Assembly (NCBI GenBank): GCA_002694025.1
Contig: NZKX01000089.1
Location: 1 to 8,993, forward strand
Length of the DNA stretch: 8,993 bases
Source of the DNA: Fidelibacterota bacterium
GTDB taxonomy: Bacteria; Marinisomatota; Marinisomatia; Marinisomatales; UBA1611
Direction: 5' to 3'
Position 1 is the first letter of the stretch, and every line of letters begins with the position of its first letter. This document shows positions 1-6,516 of this stretch, in pieces. Both the position numbers and the translations under genes were made by a program. The notes beneath the pieces were generated by a model. That model was not told where the DNA came from and ran no database searches. It saw only the letters and a program-made list of their open reading frames with translations.

Positions 1-512
1 ATATTTAATTCTTTGCCTATGTTTGCTTGCCCATCAGTAATAATTAGTGATCCTGCAGAATTTTTATTTTTATTACTTTTAATATGATCAAGCACAATTC
101 CCAAGTTTGTCGAGCCATGGGAAAATTTTTTTTCACCTAAAGCCCAACTAGTATCAAGATCTGACCCAAAGCTATATACTTTTTTTTTAATGGCTTTCTT
201 ATCTAGTTGATTGATTATGTTATTGATTCCTGAAGATAAAGCGACTGTTGAAGGTTTAGAGTGATAGGCCATGCTCAAGGATTTATCTATGTAAATATTC
301 CATGGCAGTTCTTTCACTTCTTGGTAGGAAAAATTAAAACGTGGATCTAAAAAAAGAAATAATAATATCGCAAACGTAATAACTCTAATTAGTATTAAAA
401 ACCTAAATTTTCTTAAATCAATTATTTTCTTGTATGCTGAGTATAAAGTTATAAACGATATGATTGCAAATAACCAAACGAAATGTGAGTTGTAGGAAAA
501 TTCAAAATTCAA
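1..512 (-). CDS. VWA-domain membrane protein, N-terminal 170 residues (3' end outside window)
   Basis: Reading the minus strand from a TTG at 510-512 gives 170 codons with no stop before the window edge, so only the N-terminal part is visible. It begins MNFEFSYNSHFVWLF. Two hydrophobic segments, about residues 9-25 and 37-56 (ending ILLFLFLDP), are separated by a basic stretch (YKKIIDLRKF). A von Willebrand A fold follows: a DxSxS metal-site motif at D76-S78-S80 (IYIDKSLS), a candidate metal-site threonine at T135 (GSTNLG), and ITDGQANIG at 158-166 with D160. The family pattern of two N-terminal helices plus a VWA domain is common in FCB bacteria, in BatA-like or 'putative glutamine amidotransferase' membrane proteins; the exact function is unknown. 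No in-frame ATG exists until residue 81, and an in-frame stop lies at 543-545, so TTG is the only standard start that keeps the membrane helices. It starts 5 nt after the tsaD stop codon, so translation is probably coupled. The start lies within a 7-bp repeat. Confidence 0.8.
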   Translation of the reverse strand, partial: MNFEFSYNSHFVWLFAIISFITLYSAYKKIIDLRKFRFLILIRVITFAILLFLFLDPRFNFSYQEVKELPWNIYIDKSLSMAYHSKPSTVALSSGINNIINQLDKKAIKKKVYSFGSDLDTSWALGEKKFSHGSTNLGIVLDHIKSNKNKNSAGSLIITDGQANIGKELN

Positions 513-517
513 AATTA
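497..517. repeat. Three tandem 7-bp units at the start of the VWA gene
   Basis: On the plus strand the units are AAAATTC, AAAATTC and AAAATTA, three consecutive copies with one mismatch in the last. The repeat begins right after the tsaD stop codon and spans the TTG start codon and first codons of the VWA gene. The unit length is not a multiple of three, so a copy-number change would move the start relative to the reading frame. In AT-rich DNA such a short repeat may also be accidental. Confidence 0.75.
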
Positions 518-1504
518 TTACAACTTTAGATTTGGTAATGCACTAAAGGATAATGAATGATTTGTATTCAATTGTAGTTTCTTTTCTCCGAGATAGCTTA
601 TCATAGCGCCATTATCCGTACAATATGATAGATCTGGGAAAATAATTTTTTTGTCGCCCATTGCTAATTTAAGGCCTTCTCTTAAGCATTGATTAGCTGC
701 TACTCCACCTGCGATTACACACCTGTCCACATTTGTAAATTTCATAGCTCTTTTTACTTTTATTATTAGCACATCAATTATTGCTTGTTGGTAGCTAGCT
801 ATTACATCTTTCATAAAGATTTTATTTGTCTCTTCAAAATCGTCCATAAAATAAAGTAATGAAGTTTTTAAACCGCTAAAACTGAACTCTAAGTTGTTTT
901 TTCCCATAAGACTTTTTGGAAATTTGATTAATTTAGAATTACCACCTTTGGCTGCTTTTTCAATTTCTGGTCCACCAGGGTAACCTAATCCAAGTATTCG
1001 CGCTCCCTTATCAAAGGCTTCACCAGCTGCATCATCTCTCGTTTCACCCAAAAGTTGATATTTTCCAATAGCTCTAACATGCCATAGCTGTGTATGGCCT
1101 CCTGAAACAAGGAGACATATAAAAGGTAATTTGAGTAGAGGATCAGCAATGAAGTTTGCAAAAATATGTCCTTCCAAATGATTAATTGGAATAACTGGTA
1201 TATTTAAACCTAGACCTAAGCCTTTAGCAAAACAAATTCCAGTTAATAATGTTCCATTTAGCCCTGGTCCTTGCGTTACTGCTACAGCATTTATATTATC
1301 TAGTCCAATGTTTGCTTTTTTAATTGCTTCATGGACAACACTGTTTAGTAAGGTTTCATGCTCCCTAGAAGCAAGCTCTGGTACCACACCACCAAATTGA
1401 GAGTGAATGACTTGTCGACTAATAATATTAGAAATTATTTTACCGTCTTTACAAACAGAAGCTGCTGTTTCGTCACAAGAAGTTTCAATACCCAGAACAA
1501 TCAT
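518..1504 (-). CDS. tsaD: tRNA N6-adenosine threonylcarbamoyltransferase TsaD
   Basis: TsaD transfers the threonylcarbamoyl group from TC-AMP onto A37 of ANN-decoding tRNAs, making t6A in the cytoplasm together with TsaB and TsaE. The 328-residue protein is close to the usual length of about 335-345. It opens with the family signature MIVLGIETSCDET. The metal-binding histidines are H109 and H113 (NHLEGH); the glycine-rich LVSGGHTQL is at 132-140, GEAFDKGARILGLGYPGG at about 161-178, FSFSGLKTS at 208-215, and GGVAANQCLR at 266-275. The metal aspartate is D297 in YCTDNGAM. All hallmark residues are intact, so it should be active. The ATG start (1502-1504) overlaps the YbbR stop as ATGA, and a GAGAG lies 5 nt before the start. 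A second in-frame TAA follows the TAA stop. The tsaB and tsaE partners are not in the window. Confidence 0.97.
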   Translation of the reverse strand: MIVLGIETSCDETAASVCKDGKIISNIISRQVIHSQFGGVVPELASREHETLLNSVVHEAIKKANIGLDNINAVAVTQGPGLNGTLLTGICFAKGLGLGLNIPVIPINHLEGHIFANFIADPLLKLPFICLLVSGGHTQLWHVRAIGKYQLLGETRDDAAGEAFDKGARILGLGYPGGPEIEKAAKGGNSKLIKFPKSLMGKNNLEFSFSGLKTSLLYFMDDFEETNKIFMKDVIASYQQAIIDVLIIKVKRAMKFTNVDRCVIAGGVAANQCLREGLKLAMGDKKIIFPDLSYCTDNGAMISYLGEKKLQLNTNHSLSFSALPNLKL

Positions 1505-2475
1505 TTAAGCTCTCTTGCCACTGCTATTTCTAAACTCTTTGGAGAAAGATCCTTCCAATCTAAAATACCTTGAGGCAAATCTACATTTGGCTCATAAAAT
1601 TGCTTACTGGAACTCCAATCATTAAAGCTAATTTTAACTTGTATTTCCTCAGGCTTCAATGATGCAATCATTTGAAGCCCTCCAATAACGGTTAAGGACA
1701 CTGTTTGGGGAGATGGAAACACTCTAATTTTATCAGGTATGTTATTAATTATCACTGGTATATCAACGATAATTTTTTCACTAATCTGCTGAATATCTAA
1801 ACTAACTTCTACATGGGTTGGATTGTACTCAACAAGAGTTTGAGTTGAAAAAACTTTTTTTCTACTTTTAAAATTAGTTGATATTCTTTCAATTGTATCA
1901 TGATACGTTTGTACATGATTAATTAAAGCAATTTCCTCTTTAGGCCCGGCGACTTCAATCATTTTAGGATTAAACTTTATATCTCCCACTAACACATATC
2001 CAGGACTTGGTGTAATGTGAAGATTTGAAATTATAGGAACCTTTTTAACTTGGTATTCATCTAAACTAATTTTAACCCGATTCGGGTGAATTACCTCAAC
2101 AAATGATAAATTGTAATTCAAAGGCAAAACAACTTTTCTAGGATACTTTTCAAAATACTCATTTAAGTTAAATTCATATTCTTCAGAAATCCCTTCGAGG
2201 TCAAGCACTAGCTTAAATCCAGCGTAATTTTTAAGCAAAATAGATTTAAATAAATTTCTACCAGTACCCCGAATTTTTATTGATGCATAAGATGGGACCT
2301 CTTCCTTATGTGCCATTTGAGCACTTAAATTTCTAGCTTCCAAAGGAAGATCTAATATTAAATTATATTCTTTTTCTGAAACAACGAAAAGCCAAAGTAA
2401 AAGAGCAAGAACAAGCGATCCAATGGGTATCACAAACTTCTGGCCTAAATACAAATGTATTTTTTTATCTTTCAA
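1501..2475 (-). CDS. YbbR-like repeat protein, membrane-anchored (CdaR-like)
   Basis: This 324-residue protein has a short basic N-terminus (MKDKKIHLYLGQK), one transmembrane helix at about residues 14-32 (FVIPIGSLVLALLLWLFVV), and a long beta-rich extracytoplasmic part. At least three YbbR-type repeats can be followed, at about 35-140, 145-228 and 235-321. Their beta strands fit the pattern, for example PNRVKISLDEYQVKKVPI, PTHVEVSLDI and SPKSLEIAVARELK. In Firmicutes, CdaR (YbbR) binds and tunes the cyclic-di-AMP synthase CdaA; in other phyla the role of YbbR proteins is mostly unknown. No diadenylate cyclase gene lies next to it here. The start is TTG (2473-2475); the only upstream ribosome-binding candidate is AGGGGG, 12 nt away, and an in-frame stop at 2500-2502 limits extension. 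TTG8 or GTG15 could serve instead, but they would shorten the segment before the helix. The stop overlaps tsaD by 4 nt, so the two are probably translated together. Confidence 0.87.
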   Translation of the reverse strand: MKDKKIHLYLGQKFVIPIGSLVLALLLWLFVVSEKEYNLILDLPLEARNLSAQMAHKEEVPSYASIKIRGTGRNLFKSILLKNYAGFKLVLDLEGISEEYEFNLNEYFEKYPRKVVLPLNYNLSFVEVIHPNRVKISLDEYQVKKVPIISNLHITPSPGYVLVGDIKFNPKMIEVAGPKEEIALINHVQTYHDTIERISTNFKSRKKVFSTQTLVEYNPTHVEVSLDIQQISEKIIVDIPVIINNIPDKIRVFPSPQTVSLTVIGGLQMIASLKPEEIQVKISFNDWSSSKQFYEPNVDLPQGILDWKDLSPKSLEIAVARELK

Positions 2476-2504
2476 GAAATATACGTGCCCCCTAAAAAAT
2501 TACC

Positions 2505-4448
2505 TTAATTCTCCTCTTTGTCATCAGTTTTGATACTTTCATTATTTTTATCAGAAACTTCACTCTCTACTTGGCTTGCTAAGTCTATGAGTTCTTGAGG
2601 CAACTCTAACTTTTCACCCGAAACTGTTTCTTGATTAGTCAGGTATTGCTTGACTTCATCATTGGCAGAAGTTCTTTTTATATTACCTGCGAGTTCTTCT
2701 TTATATAAAATAACTTTCTTATCATCGGGTGAAACTTTCATTACAATTCCTGATAAATTTGCTCCAATTTCATATTGGCCTGCAAGATTTCTCCTATCTT
2801 TTTTAGACATTTTTCCAAAAGGGATTATTCCTTCAACATCCCGATCAAGAAGTGTGATAATACCTTTATCTAAAATCCTAATTATTTCGCCACTCACTTC
2901 CTTTCCTGATTCAAAATAATTAATAAGTTCCGGCCACGGATCATCGTTTACTTGCCTGAGTCCCATAGATATTCTTCTATTTTCTCGAGAAACTTCTAAT
3001 ATTCGTACTTCTAACTCTTGTCCTTTTTCAACTATTTCCTTAGGATGTCTAATTACTTTTGTCCAAGACATATCAGAAACATGAATCAAGCCATCAATAT
3101 CATCTTCAAGTTCAGCAAATGCACCAAACTGAGTTAGATTTTTTATAATCACATTATGAACTGTACCAACCATATATTTTTCTTCAATCTTATCCCATGG
3201 ATCAGGTGTTAGTTGTTTAACTCCTAGGCTGATTTTTCTATCATCAATATCGATTGATAGTACTTTGGCATCTACTTCATCTCCCATAGAATATTCTTCT
3301 GAAGGATTTTTAATGTGTTTTGTCCAAGAAATTTCAGAGTGATGAATTAATCCCTCAATTCCAGGTTCAAGTTCTATAAAACATCCGTAGTTGGTTAGAC
3401 TGACAACTTTTCCTTTTACAACATTACCAATTGGAAATTTTGTTTCTATATTTTCCCATGGGTGAGGTGTTAATTGCTTAAGGCCTAGAGACACACGCTT
3501 CCTTTCCAGATCATATTCAATTACTTTGACAGTAATTTTATCATTTAAACTAATTATTTCAGAGGGATGATTAACTCTTCCCCAGGAAAGATCTGTAATA
3601 TGCAACAAACCGTCTATACCTCCTAAATCAACAAATACACCGAAATCCGTAACATTTTTAACACGGCCCTCTATAATGGAACCCACCTCCAATTCTTTAA
3701 ATAGAGCTTCTCTTTGTTCTTTAAGACTATCTTCAAGTATAATTTTATGTGAAACCACAATGTTTTTTCTTGATTCATTAAACTTTACGATGCGCAATTC
3801 TATCTCTTTATCTAAGTAAACATCGAAGTCTTGAATAGGACGAACATCTACTTGTGAACCAGGTAAGAAGGCTTGAACTACACCAAGATCAACTATGAGC
3901 CCCCCCTTTATTCTTCGAGTGATTTTTCCTTTTATTATTTTTTCTTTATCAAAGGCATCATTTAGCTCTTTCCATCTCCTCATAAAATCAGCTTTTTCTT
4001 TTGATAAAATAGTGTTACCACCGGCATCTTCAATATACTCCAAATAGACCTCTACATGGTCGCCAATTTTAGGTAAATCATTTTTGTCAAACTCGGATCG
4101 ATCGATGATACCTTCAGATTTAAAACCAATATCTATTAGGACATCTCGATCATTCATGCCTACCACTCTGCCTTCAACCAAAGTATTTTCAGATATATCT
4201 CCAAAAGTATTTGCGTAGATTGATTCTACTTTTTGGTTTTCTTGCTCGGAAATTTCATCTTTATCAATTTTATCAATATCAATTACTTTTACGTCTTTAA
4301 AAAGTGATGGATTTAGGTAGTCATTTGGTTCCTCAAGATTGTCAATTGAGGCAGTTGGCGCATCTTCAGCGCTGACTTCTGAAATGTTAGTGTTATCATT
4401 ATCAGGAGTCTGTTCAACCACATTTTCTTCTTTTATATTTTCAAACAT
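2505..4448 (-). CDS. rpsA: 30S ribosomal protein S1
   Basis: S1 binds single-stranded mRNA and helps the 30S subunit load and unfold messages, which matters where Shine-Dalgarno sequences are weak, as in this window. The 647-residue protein has six S1 (OB-fold) repeats at about 86-152, 169-236, 256-325, 341-412, 428-500 and 514-585. Repeats 3-5 are the most canonical (VTDFGVFVDL...GLLHITDLSW; LTNYGCFIEL...GLIHHSEISW; LTQFGAFAEL...GLIHVSDMSW) and are linked by the typical QLTPxPW spacer. Repeats 1, 2 and 6 are more diverged, as usual. It is about 90 residues longer than E. coli S1 (557) because of an acidic, low-complexity N-terminal extension (residues 1-80, rich in D, E and N) and an acidic tail after residue 600. 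Such tails are plausible in FCB-group S1 proteins. The ATG start follows the cmk stop by 13 nt; AAGGA lies upstream at a longish spacing. The cmk-rpsA pair is conserved in many bacteria. Confidence 0.97.
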   Translation of the reverse strand: MFENIKEENVVEQTPDNDNTNISEVSAEDAPTASIDNLEEPNDYLNPSLFKDVKVIDIDKIDKDEISEQENQKVESIYANTFGDISENTLVEGRVVGMNDRDVLIDIGFKSEGIIDRSEFDKNDLPKIGDHVEVYLEYIEDAGGNTILSKEKADFMRRWKELNDAFDKEKIIKGKITRRIKGGLIVDLGVVQAFLPGSQVDVRPIQDFDVYLDKEIELRIVKFNESRKNIVVSHKIILEDSLKEQREALFKELEVGSIIEGRVKNVTDFGVFVDLGGIDGLLHITDLSWGRVNHPSEIISLNDKITVKVIEYDLERKRVSLGLKQLTPHPWENIETKFPIGNVVKGKVVSLTNYGCFIELEPGIEGLIHHSEISWTKHIKNPSEEYSMGDEVDAKVLSIDIDDRKISLGVKQLTPDPWDKIEEKYMVGTVHNVIIKNLTQFGAFAELEDDIDGLIHVSDMSWTKVIRHPKEIVEKGQELEVRILEVSRENRRISMGLRQVNDDPWPELINYFESGKEVSGEIIRILDKGIITLLDRDVEGIIPFGKMSKKDRRNLAGQYEIGANLSGIVMKVSPDDKKVILYKEELAGNIKRTSANDEVKQYLTNQETVSGEKLELPQELIDLASQVESEVSDKNNESIKTDDKEEN

Positions 4449-4461
4449 ACTTAGATGTTCC

Positions 4462-5106
4462 TTATTTGTTAATTAAACTTATTATTTTTTCAATTTGCTC
4501 ATCAATTGTTAAATTGGTAGAATCTATTTCAATAGCATTTTTCGGGCGTATTAATGGAGAAATTTTTCGTGTAGAATCAATAAAGTCCCTTTCTGCAATG
4601 GAAGCTTTAATATCATCAATTGATAAAAATTCACCTATTTTGTCTAACTCCTCTTGTCTGCGCTTTGACCTAACATCTAAGTCAGCGGTTAGAAAAAATT
4701 TAAAGTCTGCTTCAGGAAAAACAACAGAACCAATATCTCTACCTTCAATTACACAATCTACTTTACTTCCTATTTCTCTCTGCAGATTAACTAAAAACTT
4801 TCTTACTACATTCATAGAACTTACTTCACTAACATTTGAAGTGATTTCTTTTTTTCTTATTTCAAATGATAATAATTCCCCGTTAAGTAATATCTCATTC
4901 GAATTTTTGTATGAGATATTAATTTTATCTAAAAAAGAATTAACATTTGATAAATCTTTGAAATCAATTTTTTCTTTCAATAATCCCCAAGTTACCACTC
5001 TATACATTGCGCCTGTGTCAACATGGGTGATTTTCAAACGTTGCGCCAGCAATCTAGCGGTAGTACTTTTGCCAGACCCTGAAGGACCATCAATAGCGAT
5101 TATCAT
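4462..5106 (-). CDS. cmk: Cytidylate kinase (CMP/dCMP kinase)
   Basis: Cmk phosphorylates CMP and dCMP to the diphosphates with ATP, feeding CTP and dCTP synthesis and recycling CMP from RNA and lipid turnover. The 214-residue length fits the bacterial family (about 220-230). The P-loop is GPSGSGKST at residues 7-15. VDTGAMYR at 29-36 and IEGRDIGSVVFPEA at 120-133 form the nucleotide-monophosphate site. The lid/LID-like region carries R149-R150 (SKRRQEE), and the ERDFIDSTR...SPL motif at 172-185 contains the conserved R173, D174 and D178. No key residue is missing. The ATG start has GAGAG about 9 nt upstream. It follows the 82-nt gap after the pseudouridine synthase gene and leads into rpsA 13 nt later, so cmk-rpsA probably forms its own transcription unit or is boosted by an internal promoter. 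Confidence 0.96.
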   Translation of the reverse strand: MIIAIDGPSGSGKSTTARLLAQRLKITHVDTGAMYRVVTWGLLKEKIDFKDLSNVNSFLDKINISYKNSNEILLNGELLSFEIRKKEITSNVSEVSSMNVVRKFLVNLQREIGSKVDCVIEGRDIGSVVFPEADFKFFLTADLDVRSKRRQEELDKIGEFLSIDDIKASIAERDFIDSTRKISPLIRPKNAIEIDSTNLTIDEQIEKIISLINK

Positions 5107-5188
5107 GTTTTTTTACTCTCAATAAGCCGGCAATATTAACTTTTGTTTATATAATTTCATAATGAAGAAAATATAATATTGCTCATAA
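5107..5188 (-). promoter_or_regulatory. 82-nt intergenic gap, possible cmk-rpsA promoter region
   Basis: This is the longest non-coding stretch in the window and the only one large enough to hold a promoter comfortably. On the minus strand it is very AT-rich, with TATATT- and TATAAA-like hexamers (around 5170-5180 and 5146-5153). These could be -10 elements, but no convincing -35 element is seen at the right distance. Two short dyads occur: TCATAATTATGA (5183-5194, running into the upstream gene's stop) and TTCAT-A-ATGAA on the plus strand (5156-5166). A GCCGGC lies at 5126-5131. No GC-rich stem plus U-tract terminator is visible. S1 genes are often regulated at their own leader, but I see no recognisable S1-binding structure. 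Confidence 0.3.
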
Positions 5189-5194
5189 TTATGA
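5183..5194. repeat. Perfect 12-bp palindrome across the pseudouridine synthase stop codon
   Basis: TCATAATTATGA is identical to its reverse complement and covers the TAA stop (5189-5191) of the pseudouridine synthase gene. It has no loop and few GC pairs, so a stable RNA hairpin is unlikely. As DNA it could be a dimeric regulator site upstream of cmk, or it may simply be chance in AT-rich sequence. Confidence 0.4.
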
Positions 5195-5902
5195 ATTTCT
5201 CAGCAAAGAAATCTCACTTTCACTCAATTGCCGATACATACCCTCTTTCAAGTTGCCTAGTTTGATTTTAGAAAAAGCAATACGTTTAAGACTAAACAAT
5301 TTTATATTTAGTCTAAAGAAAATCCTTCTAATTTCTCGCTTTTTACCGTGCTTTAAACGTAAAATAATTTTAGACCTTTTTTTTTCAGTAACTTGATCTA
5401 AAATTTCAGCTTTCCCAAATTCTTTGTTCCCTATGTAAACTCCTCTTTGAATTTTATTTTTTTGTTTCAGATCAAGCCTACCACCAATATTGGCCTCATA
5501 ATCTTTTGGTACATTATTTTTTGGATGAGTAAGAAATTGCTGAAGATCGCCGTCATTGGTAAATAATAATAATCCGGTGGTGTTTTGATCTAACCTACCT
5601 ATAGGATTTAGTCGGAATTTTTTTGGAATATAATCCATCACTATTTTTCTATTATGTGTATCTTTAACCGTTGATATAACTTTTCTTGGTTTGTTCAGCA
5701 TGAGGACAATAGACTCTTGTATTATACCAATATTTTTACCATCGTATTTAACAATATCATCTTTACCTACATGATATGCAGGATCCAAGCAGATTTTACC
5801 ATTCACTTCTGTAGTAGCCATTTTTATTAATTCATCTGATCTTCGTCTAGATGCGACCCCTGATTTAGCTAAAAATTTATTTAACCTGATGGCATCCTCC
5901 AT
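5189..5902 (-). CDS. rluB: rRNA pseudouridine synthase, RsuA/RluB family
   Basis: The protein isomerises a uridine to pseudouridine in ribosomal RNA; RluB acts on 23S U2605 and RsuA on 16S U516 in E. coli. The 237 residues hold an N-terminal S4 RNA-binding domain (about 5-50, RLNKFLAKSGVASRRRSDELI). The catalytic domain has KPRKVISTVKD at 71-81 and the catalytic aspartate D105 in the signature GRLDQNTTGLLLFTNDG (102-118). The C-terminal HGKKREIRRIF (185-195) and LKRIAFSKIKLG are typical of the RluB branch, and the position just after scpA-scpB is also typical of rluB; RsuA or RluE specificity cannot be excluded. The annotated ATG (5900-5902) leaves a 14-nt gap to scpB with no Shine-Dalgarno before it, but a GGAGG lies inside the first codons, 5 nt before an AUC codon (see findings). 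Confidence 0.92.
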   Translation of the reverse strand: MEDAIRLNKFLAKSGVASRRRSDELIKMATTEVNGKICLDPAYHVGKDDIVKYDGKNIGIIQESIVLMLNKPRKVISTVKDTHNRKIVMDYIPKKFRLNPIGRLDQNTTGLLLFTNDGDLQQFLTHPKNNVPKDYEANIGGRLDLKQKNKIQRGVYIGNKEFGKAEILDQVTEKKRSKIILRLKHGKKREIRRIFFRLNIKLFSLKRIAFSKIKLGNLKEGMYRQLSESEISLLRNS

Positions 5903-5916
5903 ATGAATGAAATTGT

Positions 5917-6516
5917 CTATTCATTTTTATTATTGTCAGATGCATTTTCATTTATAAAAACAGAAATTTGCTCTCCTAATGTCGGGTCAGCATCAATTAA
6001 TTCAGAAATTTCCTTCAACTTTGGCATATCTGAAAGCCTATTCAAGCCAAAATAATCTAAAAATTTATTTGTTGTTTTGTACAACAAGGGCCTACCCGGA
6101 CCAGCACCTCTACCTTTAATTTTTATCAATTCAAAGTTTAATAAAGTTTTTAATACACCGCTTGAATCTACCCCTCTTATTGCTTCAATCTCATATCGAC
6201 TAATTGGCTGTTTGTATGCAATAATAGCCAAACTATCCATGGCTGCTATAGATAGTTTAAATTTACTCGATTTTTTTAATAATTTTTTAATGAAGTATTC
6301 ATATTGCTTCCGAGTTACAATTTGAAAACCACCTGCTACCTTTTTGATAATAAATGAATTTCTATTAGAATTATATTGCTCATTTAATAAAACTACTATT
6401 TCCTCTAAATTGGGTGTGTCAGGTTCGAATACTTGATTTACCTGAACCTGAGTCAAAGGATCTCGTGAAGCAAAAAGCAAAGCCTCTATTATGTTCTTGG
6501 TTTCTGATTCATGCAT
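5917..6516 (-). CDS. scpB: Segregation and condensation protein B
   Basis: ScpB is the kite-type subunit of the bacterial SMC-ScpAB condensin; it dimerises and binds the middle of the ScpA kleisin, helping chromosome compaction and segregation on the nucleoid. The 199 residues show the family's two winged-helix domains: an N-terminal one (ETKNIIEALLFASRDPLT...GGFQIVTRKQY, about 5-72) and a C-terminal one (about 85-155). The most conserved stretch is LSIAAMDSLAIIAYKQPISRYEIEAIRGVDSSGVLKTLL at about 88-126, followed by GRGAGPGRPLLYKTT (136-149). The short charged, Asn-rich tail is normal. The start overlaps the scpA stop by one base (TAATG), with no Shine-Dalgarno, so it is likely translated by re-initiation, which would help match the levels of the two partners. 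The smc gene is not in the window. Confidence 0.96.
   Translation of the reverse strand: MHESETKNIIEALLFASRDPLTQVQVNQVFEPDTPNLEEIVVLLNEQYNSNRNSFIIKKVAGGFQIVTRKQYEYFIKKLLKKSSKFKLSIAAMDSLAIIAYKQPISRYEIEAIRGVDSSGVLKTLLNFELIKIKGRGAGPGRPLLYKTTNKFLDYFGLNRLSDMPKLKEISELIDADPTLGEQISVFINENASDNNKNE

Noticed and set aside
1358..1573. A 71-codon plus-strand open frame across the tsaD/YbbR junction
   Set aside because: It is antisense to two well-supported genes, with no recognisable motif or ribosome-binding site.
2476..2504. Possible terminator or regulatory element after rpsA
   Set aside because: The 29 nt contain T6 and AGGGGG but no inverted repeat; the G-rich stretch is better read as a weak ribosome-binding site for the YbbR gene.
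2650..2919. Plus-strand open frame opposite the rpsA 3' part; similar ones at 6077-6325, 7533-7724 and 8462-8644
   Set aside because: All are short, antisense to conserved genes and show mirror-image composition only.
4466..5125. A 219-codon plus-strand open frame opposite cmk
   Set aside because: It lies exactly opposite a complete, motif-intact cmk gene and its translation is a low-complexity Ser/Leu/Ile-rich mirror with no domain pattern.
5121..5137. Hairpin around GCCGGC upstream of cmk
   Set aside because: Only the central six bases are self-complementary; the flanks mismatch, so no stable stem forms.
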